From CAIWHR01 sp963788185 (GTDB taxonomy: Bacteria; Pseudomonadota; Gammaproteobacteria; Burkholderiales; Casimicrobiaceae): DNA of 64,000 nt. The translations under genes and the position numbers were made by a program. Every line of letters starts with the position of its first letter. Positions within the stretch are counted from its first letter, which is position 1. Positions 43,463-52,297 of this stretch are shown here, one piece after another. The stretch lies in contig CAWBGE010000021.1 in the NCBI GenBank assembly GCA_963788185.1, forward strand, positions 62,001 to 126,000, given 5' to 3'. The notes under the pieces were generated by a model, which saw nothing but the letters and a program-made list of their open reading frames with translations, did not search any database and was not told the DNA's origin.

Positions 43463-43800
43463 CCGCGGCCACGCTGTTCGGGCTGTGCGCCGCCGCGCTC
43501 GTCGGCGTCGGGTTGTACGGCATGATCGTCAACCCGCACCCGCTGCGCAAGATCCTCGCCTTCAACGTGATGGGCAGCGGCGTCTTCCTGTTGGCCGGCA
43601 CCGTCGCGCTGCGCGGGGCGGCCGCCGGAATGGGCGGCGACCCCGTGCCGCAGGCGTTGCTGATCACCGGTATCGTCGTCGCGTTTTCGGCCACCGCGCT
43701 CGCGGTTGCGGTGCTGTTGCGGCTGCACGACGAGACGGGCTCGGCGACGCTCGCCGCCGGCACGCAGGCCGAGGCCCCGACCGATGTCTCCGGCGCCTGA
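43459..43800 (+). CDS. Na+/H+ antiporter subunit C (MrpC/MbhG, NuoK-like)
   Basis: A 113-residue, three-helix NuoK-like subunit with the family motif IVNPHPLRKILAFNVMGSGV and PVPQALLITGIVVAFSATAL. NuoK-type proteins carry membrane carboxylates that take part in proton translocation; the corresponding positions here are mostly hydrophobic, as in other MrpC. It follows the mini-frame and precedes subunit D by 12 bases. Confidence 0.93.
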   Translation: MTAATLFGLCAAALVGVGLYGMIVNPHPLRKILAFNVMGSGVFLLAGTVALRGAAAGMGGDPVPQALLITGIVVAFSATALAVAVLLRLHDETGSATLAAGTQAEAPTDVSGA

Positions 43801-43812
43801 GGTCCGCTGACC

Positions 43813-45558
43813 ATGCCAACTCCGGCGATGACGACGCCCGGCGGTCTCCTGCTCGCGCTCGCGGTGCTGGTTCCGTTCATCGGGGTGCTGGTCGGACTCG
43901 TCCTCGGCGGGCGCAACGCCCAGCGCGTCGCGTTCGTGACGCTCGTCCTCGGACTCGGAATCGCGATCGGCATCGGCGACGCGCTGCTGCGCTCGGGCGA
44001 TGTCGTCGTCTATCTGCTCGGCGGCTGGTCGCCGCCGCTCGGCGTCGCGCTGCGCGCCGACGGCCTGTCGGTCGTCATGATGCTGGCCGTTGCCGTGGTG
44101 ATCTGCGGGATCGGCGTGTACGCCCGCGCCGACTTCGGCACCCCTGTTGGCGTGCGGGAGACGCGCTCGTCGCTCACGTTCTGGTCGCTGCTGCTCGCCG
44201 TGTGGGGCTCGCTCAATCTCGTGTTCGTGAGCGGCGACCTCTTCACCTTGTACGTCGCGCTGGAACTGCTGACGTTCGCGGGCGTGCCGCTGGTCTGCCT
44301 CGACGGTCGCGGCGAGACGCTGCGTTCGGCGCTGCGGTACCTGCTCTTCGCGCTGCTGGGCTCCATGCTCTATTTGCTGGGGGTCGTTCTGCTGTACGGC
44401 GCCCACGGCACGCTGGACATCGCACTGCTCGCCTCCAGCATCCGCCCCGAACCCGCGGCATGGATTGCCGCCGCGCTGATGACCGCGGGGCTGCTGGCCA
44501 AGACCGCCCTCTTTCCCCTGCACATCTGGCTGCCGCCGGCACACGCCGGCGCGCCTGCTGCGGGGAGCGCGATACTCTCCGCACTCGTCATCAAGGGTTC
44601 GTGGTTCCTGATCGTCCGGCTCTGGTTCGACGTGATGCCGGGCGTGATCACGCTGGCGCCGGCGCAACTGCTGGCCGGCTTGGGTGCGGCGGCAATCGTC
44701 TTCGGCAGCGTCGTCGCCGTGCGGCAGGAGCGGTTGAAGCTGCTGGTCGCCTATTCGACGCTGGCGCAGATCGGCTACCTGTTTCTCATGTTCCCGCTCG
44801 CCTTCGAAGCCGGCGGCGACGCGCTGGTGCACGGTGCAGCGCTGGCGGGCGGACTCCTGCAGGCGATTTCGCATGCGACCGCCAAGGCCGGCATGTTCAT
44901 GGCCGCTGGCCTCATCTACGCGGCGCTCGGTCACGACCGGATCGCCGATCTCGCCGGTGTCGCCCGTGCGATGCCCATCACCGTGCTCGCGTTTGCGGTG
45001 GCGGGCCTAGCACTCATGGGCGTCGTGCCGAGCGGTGCCTATCTCGCAAAAAAGCTCATGCTCGATGCCGCCGACAGCACGGGGCAGTGGTGGTGGACGA
45101 TCGTGCTGCAGGTCGGCGCGGCGTTCACCGCGGGGTATGTCGTGCTCGTGCTCGTCAATGTCCTGCGCCGACGACGCGATCCGATCCCAATGATGCGGCG
45201 CGTCTCCCGACTATCCGAATTCGCGGCGCTGACGCTCGCCGCATGCTCGCTGCTGCTCGCGTTCGCCGCACTGGGCCCGGTTCCGGGCGAACTCGTCTCG
45301 AACCCGCTCAAGCCTGCGGAGCTCGGGTCGACCCTGCTGGTCCTGCTGGGCGGCACCCTGCTTGCGCTGGGTCTGGCGCGCAAATCGTTGCTCGCGTCCC
45401 GGCACGCCGGCGCCACCGCGAATGACGGGGCGGTGCGCCGCGCCATGGTCGCGGTGGGCGTCGCTTTCGAGGACGCGGACGCGTTCGTTCGGCGTTGGCC
45501 GTCCGCAAGCATCGCATTGCTGGCGGTGGCGGTGCTGTTCGGCTGGACGCTCGCCTGA
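43813..45558 (+). CDS. Na+/H+ antiporter subunit D (MrpD/MbhH, proton-antiporter family)
   Basis: The main antiporter-like subunit, related to NuoL/M/N. Its 581 residues exceed the usual MrpD length of about 500 owing to extra C-terminal helices. Key ion-path residues are present: Glu151 in TM5 (LYVALELLTFAGVPLVCL), Lys230 in TM7 (GLLAKTALFPLHIWLPPAHA) and Lys261 in TM8 (ALVIKGSWFLIV). As the only such subunit here, it must carry the proton channel by itself. Last gene of the RND-antiporter run. Confidence 0.93.
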   Translation: MPTPAMTTPGGLLLALAVLVPFIGVLVGLVLGGRNAQRVAFVTLVLGLGIAIGIGDALLRSGDVVVYLLGGWSPPLGVALRADGLSVVMMLAVAVVICGIGVYARADFGTPVGVRETRSSLTFWSLLLAVWGSLNLVFVSGDLFTLYVALELLTFAGVPLVCLDGRGETLRSALRYLLFALLGSMLYLLGVVLLYGAHGTLDIALLASSIRPEPAAWIAAALMTAGLLAKTALFPLHIWLPPAHAGAPAAGSAILSALVIKGSWFLIVRLWFDVMPGVITLAPAQLLAGLGAAAIVFGSVVAVRQERLKLLVAYSTLAQIGYLFLMFPLAFEAGGDALVHGAALAGGLLQAISHATAKAGMFMAAGLIYAALGHDRIADLAGVARAMPITVLAFAVAGLALMGVVPSGAYLAKKLMLDAADSTGQWWWTIVLQVGAAFTAGYVVLVLVNVLRRRRDPIPMMRRVSRLSEFAALTLAACSLLLAFAALGPVPGELVSNPLKPAELGSTLLVLLGGTLLALGLARKSLLASRHAGATANDGAVRRAMVAVGVAFEDADAFVRRWPSASIALLAVAVLFGWTLA

Positions 45559-45664
45559 CCCGTTGCCCGACTCGGCGGCCCTCACCGGGCGCGCTCGTGG
45601 CGCACGTCGTGGATTCGACGGCCGGTGCGGGCATCGAACGTGAATCGGGCGAGCGCTGCCGCCG

Positions 45665-46258
45665 TCAGTCGCCGCACAGCAGGCGCACTCGCCGCTCGGC
45701 GCGATCGAACGCCTCCTGGTCCTCGGTCTTGAGCAACTGTTCCTTGGCTTGCGCGCAGGCACTTGCTTCGCGCACCTCGGATTGCGTCGCCGCCGGCGGC
45801 CGCGGGGCGGGCGTTTGCGCCGCCTTGGCCGGTCGCGCGCACTTCGAGTCGGCGACGAGCCGGAGATTGTTGAAGCCGCCCTGTTCGACGGCCACGCAAT
45901 CGCCGACGCGGAGTCCCGACTCGTCCGTCACCATCCGGATGGTGTTGGTGCCACCGAGCAGGATCGTGTATTCGAATGCCTGGCTCTGGCTCGCGATCCG
46001 TCCGATCTGCTGGCCCGCGAATCCGCCGCCGACGGCGCGCAGCGCCCGGTTGCTGCCGGATTGGCCGGAACCCGATGCGAGTCCCAGGGCGCCGCCGATC
46101 AGCGCGCCGCCGGTCTGCGCGCGAGCGCTCTCCTGGGTGACCGTATTGACCGCGGTGATCCGGCCGTAGGTGATACTCGACTGCGCCAACGCCGCGCCCG
46201 ACAGCCCCGCCAGCGCCAAGACGCCCAGGCATCCGATCCGCTTCCCGCTGCTTTTCAT
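45665..46258 (-). CDS. Exported glycine-zipper protein
   Basis: A 197-residue protein with a signal peptide (CLGVLALAGLSGAALAQ), a glycine-zipper segment (TGGALIGGALGLASGSG, ALRAVGGGFAGQQIGRIA), a beta-rich domain (AFEYTILLGGTNTIRMVTD, GLRVGDCVAVEQGGFNNLRL) and a C-terminal helix rich in Ala and Arg. The architecture parallels the lipoprotein at 34401-34850, but this one lacks a lipobox. I use the second ATG (46258), eight bases after AGGAG. Function unknown; outer-membrane association is likely from the family. Confidence 0.75.
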   Translation of the reverse strand: MKSSGKRIGCLGVLALAGLSGAALAQSSITYGRITAVNTVTQESARAQTGGALIGGALGLASGSGQSGSNRALRAVGGGFAGQQIGRIASQSQAFEYTILLGGTNTIRMVTDESGLRVGDCVAVEQGGFNNLRLVADSKCARPAKAAQTPAPRPPAATQSEVREASACAQAKEQLLKTEDQEAFDRAERRVRLLCGD

Positions 46259-46294
46259 CTGCATTTCTCCTCGTTCAGGTTTTCCAGCACGAAA

Positions 46295-47494
46295 TCAGGG
46301 CGATGATAGCAACCGGAATCCCGGCGCGCCGGTGACCCAGGGCGAACCCGCCAGCGCGCGCTGGTAGCCGACCTCGTACAACTCGGTCATCCGGACAGGG
46401 TCGAAAATTTCGCTGCCCCCCAATTTGAAACTCTCGGGAATCGTCACCCAGTTGAAGCCCGCCTGCTCCTGCAACGCCGCGACGTAGATGCGGAAGAGAT
46501 CGCCGACGACCGCCGACTTTCCCACCGACTCGAAGACGCGCGCCGCAATGCCGCGCAGCGAACGCGGCGTCGTGGCTGGCGACGGCAGGAGCTGCCCGTT
46601 GTGAATGATGTAGATCTCTTCCTTCCCCGTGCCGCGCCCCACTCCCGCGCGTGCGGCCGAGAAGCTGAAGAGTGCGCCACTGTAGAACATGCGGGCGCCG
46701 ACGCCTCCATCGACGTGCATCTCGTCGTAGCGCCGGCCGCCGGCCTCGACGTCGAAAAATACCGGCGGGAATGCGACAGGAACCGACGCTGACGCCAGCA
46801 TGACCGCCCGGAACAGCTCCGCCGCCTCGGGGTTGCCGGCGGCAGCGATGAGTCCCATGTTCCAGATCCATACGCGCTGTGAGTCCAGGTCGACCGTCGC
46901 GACCAGCAGCCGCCGCCCGCTGTTGTGTGCAGCCGCGACCTGGCGCAGAACCTCGGCGTCGACTTGCTGTTCGATCATCGCCCGGAGCGGCGCGGTATCC
47001 GCCAGCGACTCTCCGCCCAGGAGCTGCGGGACGATCGAGAGCATCCGGAAAATATTGCGCGTCGATGTCGTCGTGTAGAACTCCTTCAGCGCGCCGTCGT
47101 AGGCCGCGCCGAGAAATGCGAACGGCGCGATCAGCGCGCCGGTCGAGACGCCGGTGACGATCTTGAAGACCGGCCGCTTTCCGCTTTTCGTCCAGCCCGC
47201 CAGGAACCCGGCCCCGAATGCCCCGTCCGCCCCGCCGCCCGACAGCGCGAGATTGGCGTAGTGGACACGGCCGTCCGCGTCGACCGGAAAGTCGCTCGCC
47301 GACTCCTGCTCGAAGGATCGGGACAGGTCGGCCGCCATCACCGCGCTGGGTCGCCCCGCCGACGCCCGGATGTCGGGCATGTTCGGAATGACGGCCTCGT
47401 CCATCAGGTCGAGAGGCACGGCATTGCGCGGCAGTACTCCGCATCCTGCGACCCACAGGACGGCGCACACGATGGCAACCCGGACGTGCGTCAT
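46295..47494 (-). CDS. Patatin-like phospholipase lipoprotein
   Basis: A 399-residue protein with a lipobox (AVLWVAGCG) and a patatin domain (about 78-330). Catalytic features: oxyanion loop ALSGGGADGAFGAGFL, Ser in GVSTGALIAPF, and Asp in MHVDGGVGARM, so a Ser-Asp dyad lipase is expected. Location would be the inner face of the outer membrane or the periplasm. It is 36 bases upstream of the glycine-zipper gene on the same strand, perhaps a two-gene unit. Substrate unknown. Confidence 0.9.
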   Translation of the reverse strand: MTHVRVAIVCAVLWVAGCGVLPRNAVPLDLMDEAVIPNMPDIRASAGRPSAVMAADLSRSFEQESASDFPVDADGRVHYANLALSGGGADGAFGAGFLAGWTKSGKRPVFKIVTGVSTGALIAPFAFLGAAYDGALKEFYTTTSTRNIFRMLSIVPQLLGGESLADTAPLRAMIEQQVDAEVLRQVAAAHNSGRRLLVATVDLDSQRVWIWNMGLIAAAGNPEAAELFRAVMLASASVPVAFPPVFFDVEAGGRRYDEMHVDGGVGARMFYSGALFSFSAARAGVGRGTGKEEIYIIHNGQLLPSPATTPRSLRGIAARVFESVGKSAVVGDLFRIYVAALQEQAGFNWVTIPESFKLGGSEIFDPVRMTELYEVGYQRALAGSPWVTGAPGFRLLSSP

Positions 47495-47885
47495 GACGCT
47501 TAAAGTCGGTCCATGCGCGACACTACGTCGCGGCTGAACAGCGCCGATGCGGCTCGCGCCTTCCGATCGATTGCCGCGAAGGCGGCGATCGATCCAGCGT
47601 GCAGGCACCCCGACACTCGGCTTCCCCTATGCAGATGTGTTCAGATTCAGGCACGCAGCATCGTACCGCATGAGCGCGCAATGCCGACAGGTTTGCTGCG
47701 GCCGCGCGGCTGACAAAGTGGCTTTTTCGACGACGGACAAGTGAGCTCGAGGATCTGGCTTCCGGACGCTGGAACGAGCCTGCGCCGCGTTCCGCAAGTG
47801 GGGACTGTATGGTATCGTTACATGCCGTCTCCGGAGCGAAGTCCGGGAACGGTCACCATCGGCAGGCTGAGGTCAGGAGAACGAA
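47495..47885. other. Intergenic region before the efflux channel gene
   Basis: 391 bases with no convincing gene. At 47808-47824 TGTATGGTATCGTTACA has matching outer TGTA/TACA and could be a TetR-type operator or part of a promoter. AGGAGA at 47875-47880 is the ribosome site for the TTG start at 47886. The rest, next to the patatin gene, has mixed GC and weak promoter-like patches. Confidence 0.4.
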
Positions 47886-49352
47886 TTGAGGAAGTGCACG
47901 CTCGCGACTCTCGTTGCCGCGGCCATCGCCGTCAGCGGCTGCACCCTCGGACCCGACTACGCGCGTCCCGCCGTGGACGCGCCTTCCGCGTGGCGGATCG
48001 ACTACCCCAAGGCCGCCGAAGTCGCGAACACGAAGTGGTGGACCCAGTTCGGCGATCCGGTGCTGAACGAACTCATCGACACCGCGCTGCGCGAAAATCG
48101 CGACGTTCGCATCGCTGCCGCGCGAGTCGAACAGTTCGCCGGTGCGCTCGTCGCCACGCAATCGCAGTTCTTTCCGCAGATCGGCTACGGCGCCGATGCG
48201 AGCCGGGCGCGGGCGAGCCGGGTGGGCCAGCCGCCGATTCCTCCCGGAGCCGATCCGTATTTCACGCTGTACCAGGCATCGCTGGGCGCTTCCTGGCAGA
48301 TCGATCTCTTCGGCCGCGTCCAGCGCCTGAGCGAAGCCGCACAGGCGCAGGTCTATGCCAGCGAACAGGCACAGCGCGGCGTCGTGCTCACGCTGGTGGC
48401 GAACGTCGCGTCGTCCTACATCGTGCTGCGCGCGTTCGACCGCCAACGCGAGATCGCCGAGGCGACGGCCCGAAACTTCGGAGAAACCGCACGCATCTTC
48501 GACCTGCGTTTCAAGGCCGGCATCGTATCGCAGACCGAAGTCGTGCAGGTGCGTTCGCAATACCAGCAGGCGTTGGCCGCGATTCCCGCCATCGAGCAGC
48601 TGATCGCGGCGCAGGAAAACCTCATCTCGATCCTGCTCGGCCGCAACCCGGGGCCGATCCCGCGCGGCAAGTCCATCGACCAGCTGGTCGCGCCGCTCAT
48701 CCCCGCAGACCTGCCCTCCGCGCTGCTCAACCGCCGGCCGGACATCCTGCAGGCCGAGCAGAACCTGGTTGCAGCCAACGCCAACATCGGCGCTGCGCGC
48801 GCGCTCTATTATCCGACCCTCTCGCTCACGGGCGCCCTCGGCACCGCAAGCACGGCGTTCGGCAATTTCCTCTCGGGACCGGCAAGCGCGTGGCTGCTGG
48901 GCGCGGGGCTGGCCGGCCCGGTGTTCACGTTCGGCGCCATCGAGGGACAGGTGCGCAGCGCCGAAGCACAGCAACAGGTCGCGCTCCTGGTCTATCAGCA
49001 GACGGTCCTGGGCGCGTTTCGCGAGACGAACAACGCGCTGACGGGCTCGCAGAAGAAGATCGATGAAGTCGCGATGCAGGACAAGCGCGTGGAAGCATTG
49101 CGCGAGTTTGCCCGGCTCTCCAACCTGAAGTTCGACAAAGGCGTCGCCGGCTACCTTGAGGTGCTGGTGGCCGAGAACGAACTCTTCGCGGCCGAACTCG
49201 CATCGGTGCGCTTGCTCGCCGACCGGTACACGCAGCTCGTGAACGTGTACCAGGCCATGGGGGGCGGCTGGGTGGACATCGCGGACTCGCTCACGCCTCG
49301 GCCGACGGGCCTCGCGGCGACGGGGACGGGAACCGGAACGCCGAAACCTTGA
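47886..49352 (+). CDS. Outer-membrane efflux lipoprotein (NodT/OprM type)
   Basis: TolC-like channel subunit for tripartite efflux. The 488-residue protein has a lipobox (AAAIAVSGCTLGPDY), the NodT opening LGPDYARPAVDAPSAWR, two OEP repeats (about 60-260 and 275-465), and motifs LGASWQIDLFGRVQRLSEAA and LPSALLNRRPDILQAEQNLV. Start is TTG, supported by AGGAGA five bases upstream. No adaptor or pump gene is attached, so it may complete the RND pair at 37-41 kb, which lacks one. Confidence 0.93.
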   Translation: MRKCTLATLVAAAIAVSGCTLGPDYARPAVDAPSAWRIDYPKAAEVANTKWWTQFGDPVLNELIDTALRENRDVRIAAARVEQFAGALVATQSQFFPQIGYGADASRARASRVGQPPIPPGADPYFTLYQASLGASWQIDLFGRVQRLSEAAQAQVYASEQAQRGVVLTLVANVASSYIVLRAFDRQREIAEATARNFGETARIFDLRFKAGIVSQTEVVQVRSQYQQALAAIPAIEQLIAAQENLISILLGRNPGPIPRGKSIDQLVAPLIPADLPSALLNRRPDILQAEQNLVAANANIGAARALYYPTLSLTGALGTASTAFGNFLSGPASAWLLGAGLAGPVFTFGAIEGQVRSAEAQQQVALLVYQQTVLGAFRETNNALTGSQKKIDEVAMQDKRVEALREFARLSNLKFDKGVAGYLEVLVAENELFAAELASVRLLADRYTQLVNVYQAMGGGWVDIADSLTPRPTGLAATGTGTGTPKP

Positions 49353-49428
49353 CCAGCAATGCGGCCGACGGCCGTGACGGTGTGTGATCGGTGCGCGTAG
49401 CCGCACGAACTCTTCGGGGAGATTCAGC

Positions 49429-50853
49429 ATGGCGTCAAATGATCAGAAGATGTCGCGGATGCAACTGACCGCGATGGTGGTCGGCGGAATGGTCGGGGCG
49501 GGCATCTTCTCGCTCCCGCGAACCTTCGCGACCGCCACCGGCCCGTTGGGCGCGGTCATTGCGTGGCTCATCGCGGGCACCGGCATGTACATGCTGGCAC
49601 GCGTGTTCCAGGCACTGGCCGAGCGTCGGCCCGACATCGACGCCGGCGTGTATGCCTACGCCCGGGAGGGTTTCGGCGACTACCCCGGCTTCCTGTCGGC
49701 CTTCGGCTACTGGATCGGCAGTTGCATCGGCAACGTGTCGTACTGGGTGCTGATCAAGTCGACGCTGGGCGCGTTCTTCCCGGTCTTCGGCGACGGCAAC
49801 ACGGTGGTCGCGATCGCGGTCGCCTCGATCGGCATCTGGCTGTTCCACTTCCTGATCCTGCGCGGCGTGCAACAGGCGGCGTTCATCAACAGCATCGTCA
49901 CGGTGGCCAAGGTGATCCCGATCATGGTGTTCATCGTGATCCTGATCTTCGCCTTCAAGATGGACCTGTTCAGTTTCAACCTGTACGGCGGCGACCTGAC
50001 CAACGGCCTGTTCGAGCAGGTCAAGGCGACGATGCTGGTGACGGTGTTCGTGTTCATCGGGATCGAAGGCGCCAGCGTCTATTCGCGCTTTGCCAAGGAG
50101 CGCTCCGACGTCGGCAAGGCGACGATCCTGGGCTTCATCATCGTCACCAGCCTGATGGTGCTGGTGACCTTGCTGCCCTATGCGGTGCTGCAGCGCGCCG
50201 GCATCGCCGGCATGCGCCAGCCCTCGATGGCCGCGGTGCTCGAGTCCGTGGTCGGGCCGTGGGGCGCGATCTTCGTCAGTGTCGGGCTGCTGGTATCGGT
50301 GCTCGGCGCGTACCTCGCCTGGGCGCTGATCTGCGCCGAAGTGATGTTCGCCGCCGGCAAGTCGAAGGACATGCCCAAGGCATTCGCCAAGGTCAACAAG
50401 AACAACGTGCCGGTGGTGGCGCTGTGGGTGACGAGCAGCATCATCCAGCTGATCGTGATCACGACCTATTGGTCGCGCGATGCGTTTTCGCTGATGCTGA
50501 ACCTGACCAGCGCGACCACGCTGATCCCGTATCTGTTCGTCGCCGCCTACGGCCTGATGATCGCGCAGCGCGGCGAGACCTACGACAAGCGGCCCGAGGA
50601 GCGCCAGCGCGACCTGATCCTGGCTTCGCTGGCCGTCGCCTACACGCTGTTCATGATCTACGCCGGCGGCCTGAAGTTCATCCTGCTGTCCGCCGTCCTG
50701 TTCGCGCCGGGCACGGTGCTGTACTACATCGCGCGGCGCGAGCAGGGTCTGCCCGTGTTCGCCAAGACATCGGACTGGGTCACCTTCGGCGTCATCGTCG
50801 CCGCCGGCGTCTACGGCGTGTACGGTCTTGCGACCGGCGCGATTTCCATCTAA
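49429..50853 (+). CDS. arcD: Basic amino acid antiporter (ArcD-type, APC superfamily)
   Basis: Twelve-helix APC transporter of 474 residues, beginning MSRMQLTAMVVGGMVGAGIF, which matches arginine/ornithine (ArcD2-type) antiporters, with GAVIAWLIAGTGMYMLARVF and TVFVFIGIEGASVYSRFAKE. Next to arginine deiminase, exchange of arginine for ornithine or citrulline is the natural reading. It follows the efflux channel gene by 76 bases and precedes arcA by 25. I start at ATG 49429, with GGGGAGA upstream. Confidence 0.88.
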   Translation: MASNDQKMSRMQLTAMVVGGMVGAGIFSLPRTFATATGPLGAVIAWLIAGTGMYMLARVFQALAERRPDIDAGVYAYAREGFGDYPGFLSAFGYWIGSCIGNVSYWVLIKSTLGAFFPVFGDGNTVVAIAVASIGIWLFHFLILRGVQQAAFINSIVTVAKVIPIMVFIVILIFAFKMDLFSFNLYGGDLTNGLFEQVKATMLVTVFVFIGIEGASVYSRFAKERSDVGKATILGFIIVTSLMVLVTLLPYAVLQRAGIAGMRQPSMAAVLESVVGPWGAIFVSVGLLVSVLGAYLAWALICAEVMFAAGKSKDMPKAFAKVNKNNVPVVALWVTSSIIQLIVITTYWSRDAFSLMLNLTSATTLIPYLFVAAYGLMIAQRGETYDKRPEERQRDLILASLAVAYTLFMIYAGGLKFILLSAVLFAPGTVLYYIARREQGLPVFAKTSDWVTFGVIVAAGVYGVYGLATGAISI

Positions 50854-50878
50854 ACCGCATCCACCAACGGAGCTCATC

Positions 50879-52132
50879 ATGGCAAGTGCAAGCGATGTCA
50901 AATTCGGCGTTCACTCGGAAGTCGGCCAGCTGCGCAAGGTGATGGTGTGCGCCCCCGGCCGCGCCCACCAACGGCTCACGCCCTCGAACTGCGACCAGCT
51001 GTTGTTCGACGACGTGCTGTGGGTCGAGAACGCCAAGCGCGACCACTTCGATTTCATCACCAAGATGCGCGATCGCGGTGTCGACGTGGTGGAGATGCAC
51101 AACCTGCTGGCGGAGACGGTGGCCGTGCCCGAGGGCAAGAAGTGGATCCTCGACAACCAGGTCGTGGCCAACCAGGTGGGTTTGGGCTTCATCGACGAGC
51201 TCCGCAGCTACCTCGAAGGATTGAGCAATCGCGACCTCGCGGAAACGCTGATCGGCGGACTGTCGACGCTCGAGTTTCCCGAATCCATCGGCGGCAAGGC
51301 GCTGCAGGTGGTGAAGGAAGCCGCGGGTGTCACCGAATATCTGCTGCCGCCGCTGCCGAACACCCTGTACACGCGCGACACCACCTGCTGGATCTACGGC
51401 GGCGTCACGCTGAACCCGCTGTACTGGCCGGCGCGGCACGAGGAGACGATCCTCACGACGGCCATCTACAAGTTCCACCCCGACTTCGCCGGCAAGGTCA
51501 ACGTCTGGTGGGGCGACCCGACCCAGGACCACGGCCTGGCCACGCTGGAAGGCGGCGACGTGATGCCCATCGGCAAAGGCAACGTGCTGATCGGCATGAG
51601 CGAGCGCACCTCGCGCCAGGCGATCAGCCAGCTCGCCGCGACGCTGTTCAAGAAGGGCGCCGCCGAGCGCGTGATCGTCGCGGCGATGCCCAAGATCCGC
51701 GCGGCGATGCACCTCGACACCGTGTTCACGTTCGCCGATCGCGACTGCGTGCTGCTGGCGCCCGACTTCCTGGCCAAGACCACCACGTTCTCGTACCGCC
51801 CGAGCAGCCATCCGAGCGGCGTGGAGCTGCATGCGGAGAACAAGCCGTTCGTCGACGTGGTCGCCGAGGCGCTCGGATTCAAGAAGCTGCGCGTGGTCGA
51901 GGCCGGCGGCAGCGACTACCAGCGCGAGCGCACGCAGTGGGACAGCGGCGCCAATCTGGTCTGCGCTTCGCCCGGCGTCGTCTACGCCTACGACCGCAAC
52001 ACCTACACCAACACGCTGTTGCGCAAGGCGGGCATCGAGGTGATCACGATCGTCGGCGCCGAACTCGGCCGCGGGCGCGGCGGCGGCCACTGCATGACCT
52101 GCCCGATCATCCGCGATCCGGTGGATTTCTAG
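50879..52132 (+). CDS. arcA: Arginine deiminase
   Basis: Hydrolyses arginine to citrulline and ammonia. The 417-residue protein has family motifs GQLRKVMVCAPGRAHQRLTP, NTLYTRDTTCWIYGGVTL, EGGDVMPIGKGNVLIGMSER, and the catalytic Cys405 in RGGGHCMTCP, with His and Glu ligands in place. Ammonia release would raise local pH. Ornithine carbamoyltransferase (arcB) and carbamate kinase (arcC) are not downstream, so the classic ATP-yielding pathway is incomplete in this window. Confidence 0.96.
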   Translation: MASASDVKFGVHSEVGQLRKVMVCAPGRAHQRLTPSNCDQLLFDDVLWVENAKRDHFDFITKMRDRGVDVVEMHNLLAETVAVPEGKKWILDNQVVANQVGLGFIDELRSYLEGLSNRDLAETLIGGLSTLEFPESIGGKALQVVKEAAGVTEYLLPPLPNTLYTRDTTCWIYGGVTLNPLYWPARHEETILTTAIYKFHPDFAGKVNVWWGDPTQDHGLATLEGGDVMPIGKGNVLIGMSERTSRQAISQLAATLFKKGAAERVIVAAMPKIRAAMHLDTVFTFADRDCVLLAPDFLAKTTTFSYRPSSHPSGVELHAENKPFVDVVAEALGFKKLRVVEAGGSDYQRERTQWDSGANLVCASPGVVYAYDRNTYTNTLLRKAGIEVITIVGAELGRGRGGGHCMTCPIIRDPVDF

Positions 52133-52149
52133 TTCAAGTCGGAAGGCTT

Positions 52150-52184
52150 CCCTGCCGCGCGCGAGCCGATCGCCCGCGGCAGGG
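52150..52184. terminator. Strong hairpin after arcA
   Basis: Arms CCCTGCCGCG (52150-52159) and CGCGGCAGGG (52175-52184) pair perfectly. Inside, GCGA and TCGC also pair, across matched C bulges, giving a stem of about 14 pairs with a 5-base loop. It lies 18 bases after the arcA stop. No T-run follows on the plus strand, so it may be a stabiliser or a weak terminator. The rest of the 165-base gap before marC shows no gene. Confidence 0.6.
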
Positions 52185-52297
52185 ACGGAAGTTCAGTTCG
52201 AGGGATCGGGCGCGCGAGCAGCGTACGGGCAACCGCAATGATGGCGAAATTCGATCCCGTGCCGTTGCGGGTTTGGCGAGCCCGAAGGCATCGCCGC

